A stretch of 12,090 nucleotides of DNA, from the NCBI GenBank assembly GCA_002068815.1, contig MWAC01000086.1:1-12090 (forward strand), written 5' to 3'. The stretch is from Firmicutes bacterium ADurb.Bin467. Its GTDB lineage: Bacteria; Bacillota; Clostridia; Christensenellales; Aristaeellaceae. The notes under the pieces were generated by a model. It was given only the letters and a program-made list of their open reading frames with translations. It was not told the origin of the DNA and made no database searches. Each line of letters begins with the position of its first letter. The first letter of the stretch is position 1. Position numbers and translations under genes: made by a program. Shown one piece after another: positions 1 through 5,561 of this stretch.

Positions 1-144
1 CCTGTTCGTAGCGCCCGCACGCGGCGAGCGCCAAGGCCGCATCCGGGGTCGGTACCGGCCCCACATGGATTCCGAAAACGCCGCGACGGCCTTTTGCAAT
101 CACGCTGGCGGCAGGGTATGAGGCGCGGCGGAACCGGAGCGAAC

Positions 145-675
145 ATGATCCTCTACCCAGCCATAGACCTCAAGGACGGCCAGTGCGTGCGGCTGCTCCG
201 CGGCGAGATGGACAAGGCGACGGTCTTCGGCACCGACCCGGCGGCGCAGGCGCGGGCCTTCGAGGCAGCGGGGTGCCGGTGGCTGCACATCGTCGACCTG
301 AACGGCGCGTTCGCGGGACGGTCGGTCAACGGCACCGCCGTCGAGGCGATCCTCGCGGCCGTCTCGGTGCCGGTGCAACTCGGCGGCGGCATCCGCGACC
401 GCGCCGCGATCGACGCCTGGCTCGACAAGGGCGTCGCCCGCGTGGTCCTCGGCACCGTCGCGGTCAACGATCCTGATCTACCGAACGTCACGGCGACCGC
501 GGCGCTCGCCGGCGCGGTCGCGATCCCGGTGATCGCCTCGGGCGGCATCGCCTCGCTCGACGACCTGCGCGCGCTGAAGGCGAGCGGCGCGGCGCTCGAC
601 GGCGCGATCTCGGGCCGGGCGCTCTACGAGGGGCGGATCGACCTCGCCGAGGCCGTGCGGCTGCTCGCGGCATGA
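145..675 (+). CDS. hisA: HisA-like phosphoribosylformimino-AICAR isomerase, internally deleted (176 aa)
   Basis: HisA is a (beta/alpha)8-barrel that isomerises ProFAR to PRFAR in histidine biosynthesis. The N-terminal half is intact: YPAIDLKDG with catalytic Asp8, the LHIVDLNGA strand, and the phosphate-binding strand QLGGGIRD at about 78-85. The C-terminal quarter is also intact: IPVIASGGI at about 127-135 and GRALYEG. Between NDPDL (about 108-112) and PNVTATAAL (113 onward) roughly 65 residues are missing. HisA is normally about 240 aa; this one is 176. The lost part should carry the second catalytic Asp (in the family's DARDG strand) and the TDIARDG region, so isomerase activity is unlikely. 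The ATG at 145 follows GGAG at 136-139 and gives the usual N-terminus; longer in-frame starts would add a non-homologous leader. The next ORF begins 10 bp downstream. Either a real deletion or an assembly join is possible. Confidence 0.85.
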   Translation: MILYPAIDLKDGQCVRLLRGEMDKATVFGTDPAAQARAFEAAGCRWLHIVDLNGAFAGRSVNGTAVEAILAAVSVPVQLGGGIRDRAAIDAWLDKGVARVVLGTVAVNDPDLPNVTATAALAGAVAIPVIASGGIASLDDLRALKASGAALDGAISGRALYEGRIDLAEAVRLLAA

Positions 676-685
676 GGGGGATCGC

Positions 686-1357
686 ATGAGCCTCGAGGTC
701 TGGCTTGCCTTCGTCGCGGCGTCCGCCGTGCTTCTCGTCATTCCCGGGCCGACGATCCTCCTCGTCGTCTCGTACGCGCTCGGCCGCGGCATGCGGGTGG
801 CGGCTCCGGTCGCGACCGGCGTCGCCCTCGGCGACCTGACGGCAATGACGCTGTCGATGCTCGGCGTCGGCGCGCTGCTCGCGACTTCGGCGACGCTCTT
901 CACCGTCCTGAAGCTGATCGGGGCCGCCTACCTCGTCTGGCTCGGGGTGAAGCTCTGGCGGACCGCGGGCACGCCGCTCGACTTCCGAAGCGGGAGGGCG
1001 GTCGGGGACGCGGCCGCGCGCGCGGAGTTTCCCGAAATCCGCGCGGCGGGAGGCGTCGATCACTACTTCGCATGCGACGGCGAGGGCTTCCGCACGATGG
1101 CGACGCTTGCAAGCCCCGCGAGCGGGCTGACGCTTACCTGCTCGTCCGACGCGCCGGGGCTTCTCGTCTACACCGGCAACGGGCTCGACGGCGTCGCCGG
1201 CAAGGGGGGCAAGATCTACGGCCGGCACTGGGGCGTCTGCCTCGAGACCGGGCGCTTCCCGAACGCCGTCAATTTCCCCGGGCGCCGGGAGGGCGTGCTG
1301 CTCCAGCCCGGCGAGGCGTACGAGAGCGCGACGGAGTTCGCATTTTCCGCCGAATAA
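686..1357 (+). CDS. Chimeric ORF: LysE/RhtB exporter N-terminus fused to aldose 1-epimerase C-terminus
   Basis: Residues 1-92 match the start of LysE/RhtB amino-acid exporters: a hydrophobic first helix, the IPGPTILLVVSYALGRG signature, then helices to AAYLVWLGVKLWR. Such exporters are usually about 200 aa with five or six helices, and only about the first half is here. From about residue 95 the sequence becomes the C-terminal third of a galactose mutarotase: GTPLDFRSGRAVG, then GVDHYF (Asp125 in the place of the family's catalytic Asp), LLVYTGN, and CLETGRFPNAVNFP (Glu187 in the place of the catalytic Glu), ending in the beta strand after LLQPGEAYES. The two catalytic His residues of GalM lie in the missing N-terminal two thirds. 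The join falls near nt 959-973. The start at 686 follows AGGGGG at 675-680. I expect neither transport nor mutarotase activity. A designed fusion is unlikely because both partners are truncated inside their folds. Confidence 0.8.
   Translation: MSLEVWLAFVAASAVLLVIPGPTILLVVSYALGRGMRVAAPVATGVALGDLTAMTLSMLGVGALLATSATLFTVLKLIGAAYLVWLGVKLWRTAGTPLDFRSGRAVGDAAARAEFPEIRAAGGVDHYFACDGEGFRTMATLASPASGLTLTCSSDAPGLLVYTGNGLDGVAGKGGKIYGRHWGVCLETGRFPNAVNFPGRREGVLLQPGEAYESATEFAFSAE
968..1357 (+). pseudogene. galM: galM (aldose 1-epimerase) C-terminal remnant
   Basis: This is the mutarotase-derived part of the chimeric ORF, listed separately so that the broken gene is searchable. About 130 of the usual roughly 345 residues remain. 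They include the DHYF and CLET motifs, which carry the catalytic Asp and Glu in the family, but not the two catalytic histidines. It is read in frame with the upstream LysE fragment and has no start or ribosome binding site of its own. The boundary is approximate, to within about 10 bp. Confidence 0.65.
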
Positions 1358-1380
1358 CCGGAACGCTTCGCGCGCAAAAT

Positions 1381-1422
1381 CGTCTAACAGACGGTTTAGC
1401 AATCCGTTCCGGATTGCTAAAC
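1381..1422. repeat. Tandem palindromes: 5-bp hairpin plus 13-bp perfect hairpin
   Basis: Two hairpins abut. CGTCT (1381-1385) and AGACG (1389-1393) pair around AAC. GTTTAGCAATCCG (1394-1406) pairs perfectly over 13 bp with 1410-1422 around a TTC loop. The region is A/T-rich compared with its surroundings. It ends one base before the AGGAGG ribosome binding site of the next gene. There is no T-run after it, so it is not a standard terminator. It could be a dispersed palindromic element or a translation-control hairpin. Confidence 0.75.
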
Positions 1423-1436
1423 AGGAGGTGCGCATC

Positions 1437-1637
1437 GTGAAGAAATTTATCCCATACGAAAAGCTGTCGAAACGGAAGCGGCGGGAGACCGATCGCCTCA
1501 GGCGCGCGGACTGGGGAGAGCTCTGCCCGGTCACGCGCAGGCCCGAGAACCCGAACGCCTACAACCGAAAGAGAGACCGGCGCAAATCCGAGGAGGACGG
1601 CGTCGGTTCTTTTTTGTTGCGTTCAAATATGGTATAA
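1437..1637 (+). CDS. Small basic conserved-type hypothetical protein (66 aa)
   Basis: I recognise the sequence style, an N-terminal KKFIPYEKLSKRKRRE, a central WGELCPVTRRPENP and then AYNRKRDRR, as resembling small uncharacterised Firmicutes proteins, but no function is known to me. It is very rich in Lys and Arg in its first 55 residues and has no transmembrane segment or cysteine pair, so RNA or ribosome binding is possible but only inferred. The GTG at 1437 is chosen because AGGAGG at 1423-1428 lies 8 nt upstream; the in-frame GTG at 1428 overlaps that site. The last dozen residues are less basic, and the stop codon overlaps the -10 box of the next gene's promoter. A strong hairpin sits directly before the ribosome binding site and could modulate its translation. 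Confidence 0.7.
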   Translation: MKKFIPYEKLSKRKRRETDRLRRADWGELCPVTRRPENPNAYNRKRDRRKSEEDGVGSFLLRSNMV

Positions 1638-1638
1638 T
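1630..1638 (+). promoter_or_regulatory. Extended -10 promoter for the SRAP gene
   Basis: TGGTATAAT is a perfect TATAAT (1633-1638) with an extended TGn. The -35 is weak, being only a T-rich stretch around 1611-1616. Transcription would start about 1645, just ahead of the GGGAGGA ribosome binding site at 1648-1654, leaving a very short leader. The box overlaps the stop codon of the small basic protein. Confidence 0.7.
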
Positions 1639-1660
1639 CAGGCGGATGGGAGGAATCGGC

Positions 1661-2218
1661 ATGTGCGGGCGGTATTTTCTGGAACCGGAGATGAGCGACG
1701 AGGAGTGGGCGCGGATCGTCGAGGCGCTGAACCGCCGCCCGATCCCGGCGGGCACGAAGCTTGCGGGCGAGGTGTTCCCGACGGACGTCGTGCCGGCGCT
1801 CGCGGGCGGAAAGGCCGTCGCGATGCGCTGGGGGTTCACGAAACCCGTCGGGAGCGGCGTCGTCATCAACGCGCGCAGCGAGACCGCGGCGCAGAAGCCG
1901 ATGTTCCGCAGCGCCGCGCGCTGCCTGATCCCCGCCGGAGGCTACTTCGAGTGGGGCCGCGAGGACAGGGTAAAGTACGCGCTGACCGGGCCCAGCCGCA
2001 CGATCTACATGGCCGGGCTGTATCGCATAGAGGAACCCGGCGAACCCGCGCGCTTCGTGATCCTGACGCGGGCCGCCGCGCCGTCCGTTGCCTACATACA
2101 CGACCGCATGCCGGTCATCCTCGACGGAGACGCGAGACGACAGTGGCTGAATCCCGGTTCTTCCCCGGCGGAAGTGCTCAAGGGCGCGGTGGGGGAGGTT
2201 CAGAGCGCGCCGCAGTAG
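1661..2218 (+). CDS. SRAP-domain abasic-site DNA-protein crosslinking protein (YedK/HMCES family)
   Basis: SRAP proteins bind single-stranded DNA at abasic sites and form a stable thiazolidine crosslink through Cys2 once the initiator Met is removed, shielding the lesion during replication. All signature residues are visible: MCGRY with Cys2, INARSE with Asn70, GGYFEWG with Glu97, and HDRMPVIL with His147. At 185 aa it is slightly shorter than E. coli YedK (about 220 aa), but the core is complete. The start must be the ATG at 1661 so that Cys becomes residue 2; it has GGGAGGA at 1648-1654. An in-frame start at 1646 would bury the catalytic Cys. It has its own promoter and lies alone on this strand. 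Its 3' end overlaps the convergent MerR-family gene by 19 bp. The family is confidently identified. Confidence 0.95.
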   Translation: MCGRYFLEPEMSDEEWARIVEALNRRPIPAGTKLAGEVFPTDVVPALAGGKAVAMRWGFTKPVGSGVVINARSETAAQKPMFRSAARCLIPAGGYFEWGREDRVKYALTGPSRTIYMAGLYRIEEPGEPARFVILTRAAAPSVAYIHDRMPVILDGDARRQWLNPGSSPAEVLKGAVGEVQSAPQ

Positions 2219-2928
2219 ATTTCGACGGCCTTCGCGGTGAAATGCGCCGTGCCGGGGCCGCCCATCTCATCGAGGGACGCGGCAAACTCGCCGTCGCCCT
2301 CGTACATGCGCCCGAGCAGCCGCAGTATCTCCGGCGTGCAGGTGTAGAAGTTGTCGTCGATCGTCTTGCGCAACTCCGCGACCAGCTTCTGCGCGTCGCC
2401 GCGCCCCGGGTCGCCGCCGACGAGCTTCCCGAAGCCCTCGAGCACCGCCTTCATCCTCGCGGCCGCGGCCTCGTCGTCCGCCTCCGTCCGGCGCTTCGCG
2501 CGCTCGGTAAATTCCCGGTACGCGTCGCTTTCGCCCCAGGCCTCCTTCGCGCGCCGGGCGTAGTCGTCGATCTTTCTCGTGTCGAATGCGGAAAAGTCCA
2601 ATGTCTTTACTCCCAACCCCTTGATTCCGGCGGCGAGCGCGATCAGGTTTTCGAGGTGCTCCTTCTTGAGCGTCAGAAGCTCGATCTGCTGCTGGAGCGC
2701 GCGGTTGCGGTCGAAGCCCGGCGCGTCGAGCGTCCGCTTGATCTCCTTCAGCGGGAACTCGAGCTCCCGAAAAAGCAATACCTGCTGCAGACGCTCGAGG
2801 GACTCCGCGCCGTAGAGCCTGTACCCGGCCTCGGTCACGTCGTCCGGCTTCAGCAAACCCAGCCTGTCGTAGTAGCGCAGCGCCCGCGCGCTCACGCCCG
2901 TGAGATTCGAGACCTCCGAAACCGTCAT
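2200..2928 (-). CDS. MerR-family transcriptional regulator with TipAS effector domain
   Basis: Residues 1-70 form the MerR winged helix-turn-helix: VSEVSNLTGVSARALRYYDRLGLL, then the GYRLYG wing, then an ELEFPLKEIK helix. A dimerisation coiled coil follows at about 72-105. From about 125 the C-terminal half resembles the TipAS drug-binding domain (WGESDAYREF and a helical remainder ending in the FTAKAVEIYC segment). Such proteins activate their own or neighbouring promoters on binding a ligand, often an antibiotic-like peptide; the ligand here is unknown. The ATG at 2928 is preferred because a GGGAGG lies 10 nt upstream; the alternative ATG at 2937 would touch that site. The promoter has the 19-bp spacer expected for MerR control, so it is probably autoregulated. 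No exporter gene follows on this strand, since transcription converges on the SRAP gene. Confidence 0.9.
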   Translation of the reverse strand: MTVSEVSNLTGVSARALRYYDRLGLLKPDDVTEAGYRLYGAESLERLQQVLLFRELEFPLKEIKRTLDAPGFDRNRALQQQIELLTLKKEHLENLIALAAGIKGLGVKTLDFSAFDTRKIDDYARRAKEAWGESDAYREFTERAKRRTEADDEAAAARMKAVLEGFGKLVGGDPGRGDAQKLVAELRKTIDDNFYTCTPEILRLLGRMYEGDGEFAASLDEMGGPGTAHFTAKAVEIYCGAL

Positions 2929-2956
2929 CACGCACATCCCTCCCGTCGGTGGGAAC

Positions 2957-2987
2957 AGTATAAGGCCTGACGCAGTGTCAAGGTCAA
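2957..2987 (-). promoter_or_regulatory. MerR-type promoter/operator (19-bp spacer)
   Basis: On the minus strand, TTGACC (2982-2987) and TATACT (2957-2962) are separated by 19 bp. This is longer than the 17 bp optimum and is the hallmark of promoters that MerR proteins activate by DNA distortion. The spacer carries an imperfect dyad, CCTTGAC...GTCAGG, between the boxes. It lies 29-59 bp upstream of the MerR start codon, which points to autoregulation. Confidence 0.75.
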
Positions 2988-3008
2988 GCCCCGCTGCGAA
3001 TATATTTT

Positions 3009-3563
3009 TTACCACATGCTGACCGCGCCGATGCGCACGCAGTCCTCGCGGAGTTCTATGCTCGCGGATTGGGACTCCCCGTTGAAGTTGACGCCGACGC
3101 GCGCAGTCCGCAGCGCACCGTCCCGCGGCGCGCCTTCCTCGGCGGTGTAGCCGCGCCCGCGGGAATAGGTGCGCTGCATCCCGGCATAGATTCGGTCGAA
3201 CAGTTCGCCGCCGTCCTGCGCGCCCTCGATCGGAATCTCGACGTCGACTTCATTCACGCCCCCGAACAGCAGCCATTTGAGCCAGGGGGATTCGCCGTCC
3301 AGCACGTATTCGATCGAGCAGCTTCGCCCGAACGCCACCTGATTCTCATAGCGCCAGCAGACGAACGGCGTGTCCGAGAAGGGTTTCGTCGAATTAGGTG
3401 CGCCCTTGAGAAGCCGCACCGCCAGCGGCATGGCCGAGAACCGCACCATGTCGCCCTGCACGCCGGTTGCGCCGCTCCCCGTCCCGATGAAGCCGAACAG
3501 CCTGAAGCCAAGAAGCGCGATCAGCGAAGCGACAATGCAGCCGATGACGATCCACTTCCGCAT
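3009..3563 (-). CDS. Hypothetical membrane-anchored extracytoplasmic protein
   Basis: I do not recognise this 184-aa protein. The N-terminus, MRKW followed by a hydrophobic stretch to about residue 26, looks like an uncleaved signal anchor or a signal peptide. The remaining part is soluble, mixed alpha/beta in character, with an internal pair of Cys residues (FVCWRYE and GRSCSIEY) and a third Cys near the C-terminus. A Cys at residue 9 is too close to the N-terminus to be a lipobox. The ATG at 3563 is chosen because the G-rich ribosome binding site just upstream leaves about 6 nt of spacing, while the ATG at 3569 abuts it. It has its own consensus-like promoter. A short gap separates it from the MerR promoter downstream, so readthrough into merR is possible. 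Confidence 0.7.
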   Translation of the reverse strand: MRKWIVIGCIVASLIALLGFRLFGFIGTGSGATGVQGDMVRFSAMPLAVRLLKGAPNSTKPFSDTPFVCWRYENQVAFGRSCSIEYVLDGESPWLKWLLFGGVNEVDVEIPIEGAQDGGELFDRIYAGMQRTYSRGRGYTAEEGAPRDGALRTARVGVNFNGESQSASIELREDCVRIGAVSMW

Positions 3564-3583
3564 CCCCATCCCCCCTTTTCCAC

Positions 3584-3612
3584 AATATACCACGCGCGTC
3601 CAGACCCGTCAA
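3584..3612 (-). promoter_or_regulatory. Sigma-A-type promoter for the membrane-anchored hypothetical
   Basis: On the minus strand, TTGACG (3607-3612) is followed after 17 bp by TATATT (3584-3589), which is preceded by TGG as an extended -10. It lies directly downstream of the operon terminator at 3619-3646, so the hypothetical gene is transcribed independently of hflX. Confidence 0.8.
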
Positions 3613-3618
3613 CCGCGC

Positions 3619-3646
3619 AAAAAACCCGCCCCTTGCGCGGGGCGGG
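3619..3646 (-). terminator. Rho-independent terminator of the iscR-nifS-iscU-hflX operon
   Basis: CCCGCCCC (3625-3632) pairs with GGGGCGGG (3639-3646) around a 6-nt loop. On the minus strand the stem is followed by TTTTTT (complement of 3619-3624). It lies 17 bp beyond the hflX stop codon. Confidence 0.92.
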
Positions 3647-3662
3647 CGGAAATCCTGCATTT

Positions 3663-5492
3663 TCAGCTCTCCAAAATCCTAAGCACCTTCTGATACAGCC
3701 CCGAATCGAGCAGGCACTCGACCTTCGTCCCATTCTCGAGGTACTCCTCGGAGATCACGACGCCCCGATCGTGGATCAGCGACAGCGCCGCGCCCTTCGC
3801 GTAGGGCACGACGAGCTCGGCGCGGTGGCGCATCGACGCGATGCGGCGGGAGATTTCGGCCTTCAGCCGGTCGAGGCCCTCGCCGGTCTTGGCGGAGATC
3901 ACGATCGCGTCGGCGGGCTCGATGACGCCGTCGACCTGCGCGCGGTCTGCCTTGTTGAGCGCCTCGAGCACGGGCTTTCCGCAGGCGCGGTTTTCAAATT
4001 CATTTGAAAACCCGCGGTCGGCTTGCCGACTTGAAAACCTTTGGTTTTCAACCTTGCAGCCCAGCTCGTCCAGCACCTCGAACACGGTGTCTCGCTGTTG
4101 TTTGTAGAACGGGCTCGCGAGGTCGCTGACGACGACGAGCAGGTCGGCGTAGAGCGCCTCCTCGAGCGTCGAGCGGAACGCCTCGACGAGCTGGTGCGGG
4201 AGTTTTCGGATGAAGCCGACGGTGTCGACGAGCAGGCACTCGCGGTTTTCGGGAAGCGAAACCTGCCGCACAACCGGGTCGAGCGTCGCGAACAATTTGT
4301 CCTCGACGAGCACGTCCGAGCCGGACAGCGCGTTTAAAAGCGTGGACTTCCCGGAGTTCGTGTAGCCGACGAGCGCGACGACGACCTGGTCCTGCTTCTC
4401 GCGCCGCGCCCTGCGCATATCCCGCTGGCGCTTGAGCTCGTTCAACTGGTTTTCGAGGTCGTCGATCCGCTTGCGCACGCGCCTGCGGTCGACCTCGAGC
4501 CGCGTCTCGCCCGGGCCGCGCGTGCCGATGCCGCCGCCGAGCCGCGAGAGCCCCTCGCCGAGCCCGACGAGCCGCGGGAGCCGGTACTTCATCTGCGCGA
4601 GCTCGACCTGCAATTTGCCCTCGGAGGACTGCGCGCGCCCGGCGAAGATGTCGAGGATCAGCGCCGTGCGGTCGATCACGCGCACGCCGAGCGCGGCCTC
4701 GAGGTTGCGCTGCTGCGCGCCGGTCAGCTCGTCGTCGAGGATCGCCAGGTCGATCTCCTGCGCCTGGCAGTCGAGCGACAGCTCCTGCGCCTTGCCGGAG
4801 CCGATGAACGTCGCGGGGTCCGGGCGCTGGCGCTTCTGCATCTGCCGCGAGACGACGAGCGCGCCCGCGGTCTCGGCGAGGCTCGCAAGCTCGTCGAGCG
4901 ACTCCTCGCTGTCGGTCGAGATCAGCATCGCGCGCTCGGCGGATTCGGTCAGCCCGCCCTTCAAAATCGCCTGCCGGACGCGCTCCTCGGCGAGTTCGAT
5001 CTCGTGCATCCACAGCGCCTGCGGGATGCGGCCGGGCTTGACGGGTCCGAAGGTCGCGATCGAGAACTTGTCGTACTCCATCTCGCCGAGAAACGACGCC
5101 ATGATGCCGGTCGCGCGGTTGTCCGCGACGCCGACCGAGCACATCGAGTCGAACCGGAGCAGCCGGAGCGCCTGCGTGTCGACGTCGGACAGCCGCGCGT
5201 CGCCGCCCGGATGCGTGTGTATGCAGCGGAAGCCCGCGAGTCGGTCGAGGTTGCGCCGCAGGTGCAGCTCCGGCAGCGATATGCTCGAGATCGACCCGAT
5301 CGCGATCTCGAGCACGGCCCCGTTGCGGTCGAGGTAGACGAGCAGCTCCCGGTTCAGCATCGTCGTGAACCGAACGAGCGCGGCGAGCAGCCTGTCCGGC
5401 AGGTACTCGTCGCGCGGGAACTCCGCGTCGTACAGCTTTTCCAGTTCGTCCAATACGCTTTGGCGGATGCCCTCGAGATTTCCGTGAATCAT
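3663..5492 (-). CDS. hflX: GTPase HflX with N-terminal JAMM-like domain and a palindrome-encoded insertion
   Basis: HflX is a ribosome-associated GTPase that splits stalled or stress-damaged 70S ribosomes. At 609 aa it is longer than the E. coli form (about 426 aa). Residues 1-185 are an extra N-terminal domain with HTHP...S..D (His92, His94, Ser102, Asp105), the spacing of a JAMM/MPN metal site. The HflX N-terminal domain spans about 187-330, ending in RGPGETRLE, followed by a coiled coil at about 332-368. The G domain has G1 GYTNSGKST (376-384), FATLDP with Thr403, G3 DTVGF (423-427), G4 NKAD (513-516) and G5 SAK (533-535). Residues 480-502 are an A/T-rich insertion, encoded by three tandem palindromes, between the helix before G4 and the G4 strand. 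All nucleotide-binding motifs are intact. The ATG at 5492 has GGAGG 4 nt upstream; a TTG at 5513 would lie before that site. It is last in the iron-sulfur operon. Confidence 0.95.
   Translation of the reverse strand: MIHGNLEGIRQSVLDELEKLYDAEFPRDEYLPDRLLAALVRFTTMLNRELLVYLDRNGAVLEIAIGSISSISLPELHLRRNLDRLAGFRCIHTHPGGDARLSDVDTQALRLLRFDSMCSVGVADNRATGIMASFLGEMEYDKFSIATFGPVKPGRIPQALWMHEIELAEERVRQAILKGGLTESAERAMLISTDSEESLDELASLAETAGALVVSRQMQKRQRPDPATFIGSGKAQELSLDCQAQEIDLAILDDELTGAQQRNLEAALGVRVIDRTALILDIFAGRAQSSEGKLQVELAQMKYRLPRLVGLGEGLSRLGGGIGTRGPGETRLEVDRRRVRKRIDDLENQLNELKRQRDMRRARREKQDQVVVALVGYTNSGKSTLLNALSGSDVLVEDKLFATLDPVVRQVSLPENRECLLVDTVGFIRKLPHQLVEAFRSTLEEALYADLLVVVSDLASPFYKQQRDTVFEVLDELGCKVENQRFSSRQADRGFSNEFENRACGKPVLEALNKADRAQVDGVIEPADAIVISAKTGEGLDRLKAEISRRIASMRHRAELVVPYAKGAALSLIHDRGVVISEEYLENGTKVECLLDSGLYQKVLRILES
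3987..4055. repeat. 69-nt insertion of three tandem palindromes inside hflX
   Basis: Three inverted repeats lie end to end. GGTTTTCAAAT (3989-3999) pairs with 4002-4012 around TC and extends outward with one bulge. GTCGGC (4017-4022) pairs with GCCGAC (4025-4030). TTGAAAACC (4031-4039) pairs with GGTTTTCAA (4043-4051) around TTT. The outer hairpins share the GGTTTTCAA/TTGAAAACC arm. The segment is A/T-rich against a G+C-rich gene, and is 69 nt, exactly 23 codons, so HflX stays in frame. It corresponds to residues 480-502, which have no counterpart in ordinary HflX. This resembles protein-embedded palindromic elements such as the Rickettsia RPE, although the sequence is unrelated as far as I can see. 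Confidence 0.85.
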
Positions 5493-5513
5493 GCTGCCTC
5501 CGGTCCGGCGCAA

Positions 5514-5550
5514 GGCCCCCGGGACGGTCGATGTCGCCGTCCCAGGGGCC
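5514..5550 (-). promoter_or_regulatory. Strong intercistronic hairpin between iscU and hflX
   Basis: GGCCCC (5514-5519) pairs with 5545-5550, and GGGACGG (5521-5527) with 5537-5543. One mismatch separates the two helices and the loop is 9 nt. No T-run follows on the minus strand, so full termination is unlikely. It probably acts as an RNA-processing or stability element, or an attenuator that lowers hflX relative to iscU. There is no clear promoter for hflX in the 69-bp gap. Confidence 0.6.
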
Positions 5551-5561
5551 GCTGGCCTGCG

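Noticed and set aside
1..144. Possible end of an upstream gene on the plus strand (open to a TGA at 119-121) or a minus-strand frame reading through this stretch
   Set aside because: Neither translation resembles a protein I recognise. No start or ribosome binding site for a gene is visible, and the stretch is too short to judge.
469..478. Repeated GATC at the hisA junction as a proximity-ligation or cloning scar
   Set aside because: The two GATC copies are separated by two bases and are not the direct GATCGATC of a filled-in ligation, and such short repeats occur by chance.
3537..3563. Lipoprotein signal in the membrane-anchored hypothetical (Cys at residue 9)
   Set aside because: The Cys is too close to the N-terminus, with most of the hydrophobic stretch after it, unlike a lipobox.
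3987..4055. Reading the palindromic block as an operator or terminator for an antisense RNA
   Set aside because: There is no promoter, T-run or gene boundary here, and the block lies inside the hflX coding frame at a codon-multiple length, so an inserted element is the simpler reading.
5493..5513. TTG at 5513 as the hflX start
   Set aside because: It would place the GGAGG ribosome binding site inside the coding region and add residues with no counterpart in the family.
5514..5550. Intrinsic terminator between iscU and hflX
   Set aside because: The stem is strong, but no T-run follows on the minus strand and no new promoter is visible for hflX. I list it as an intercistronic hairpin instead.
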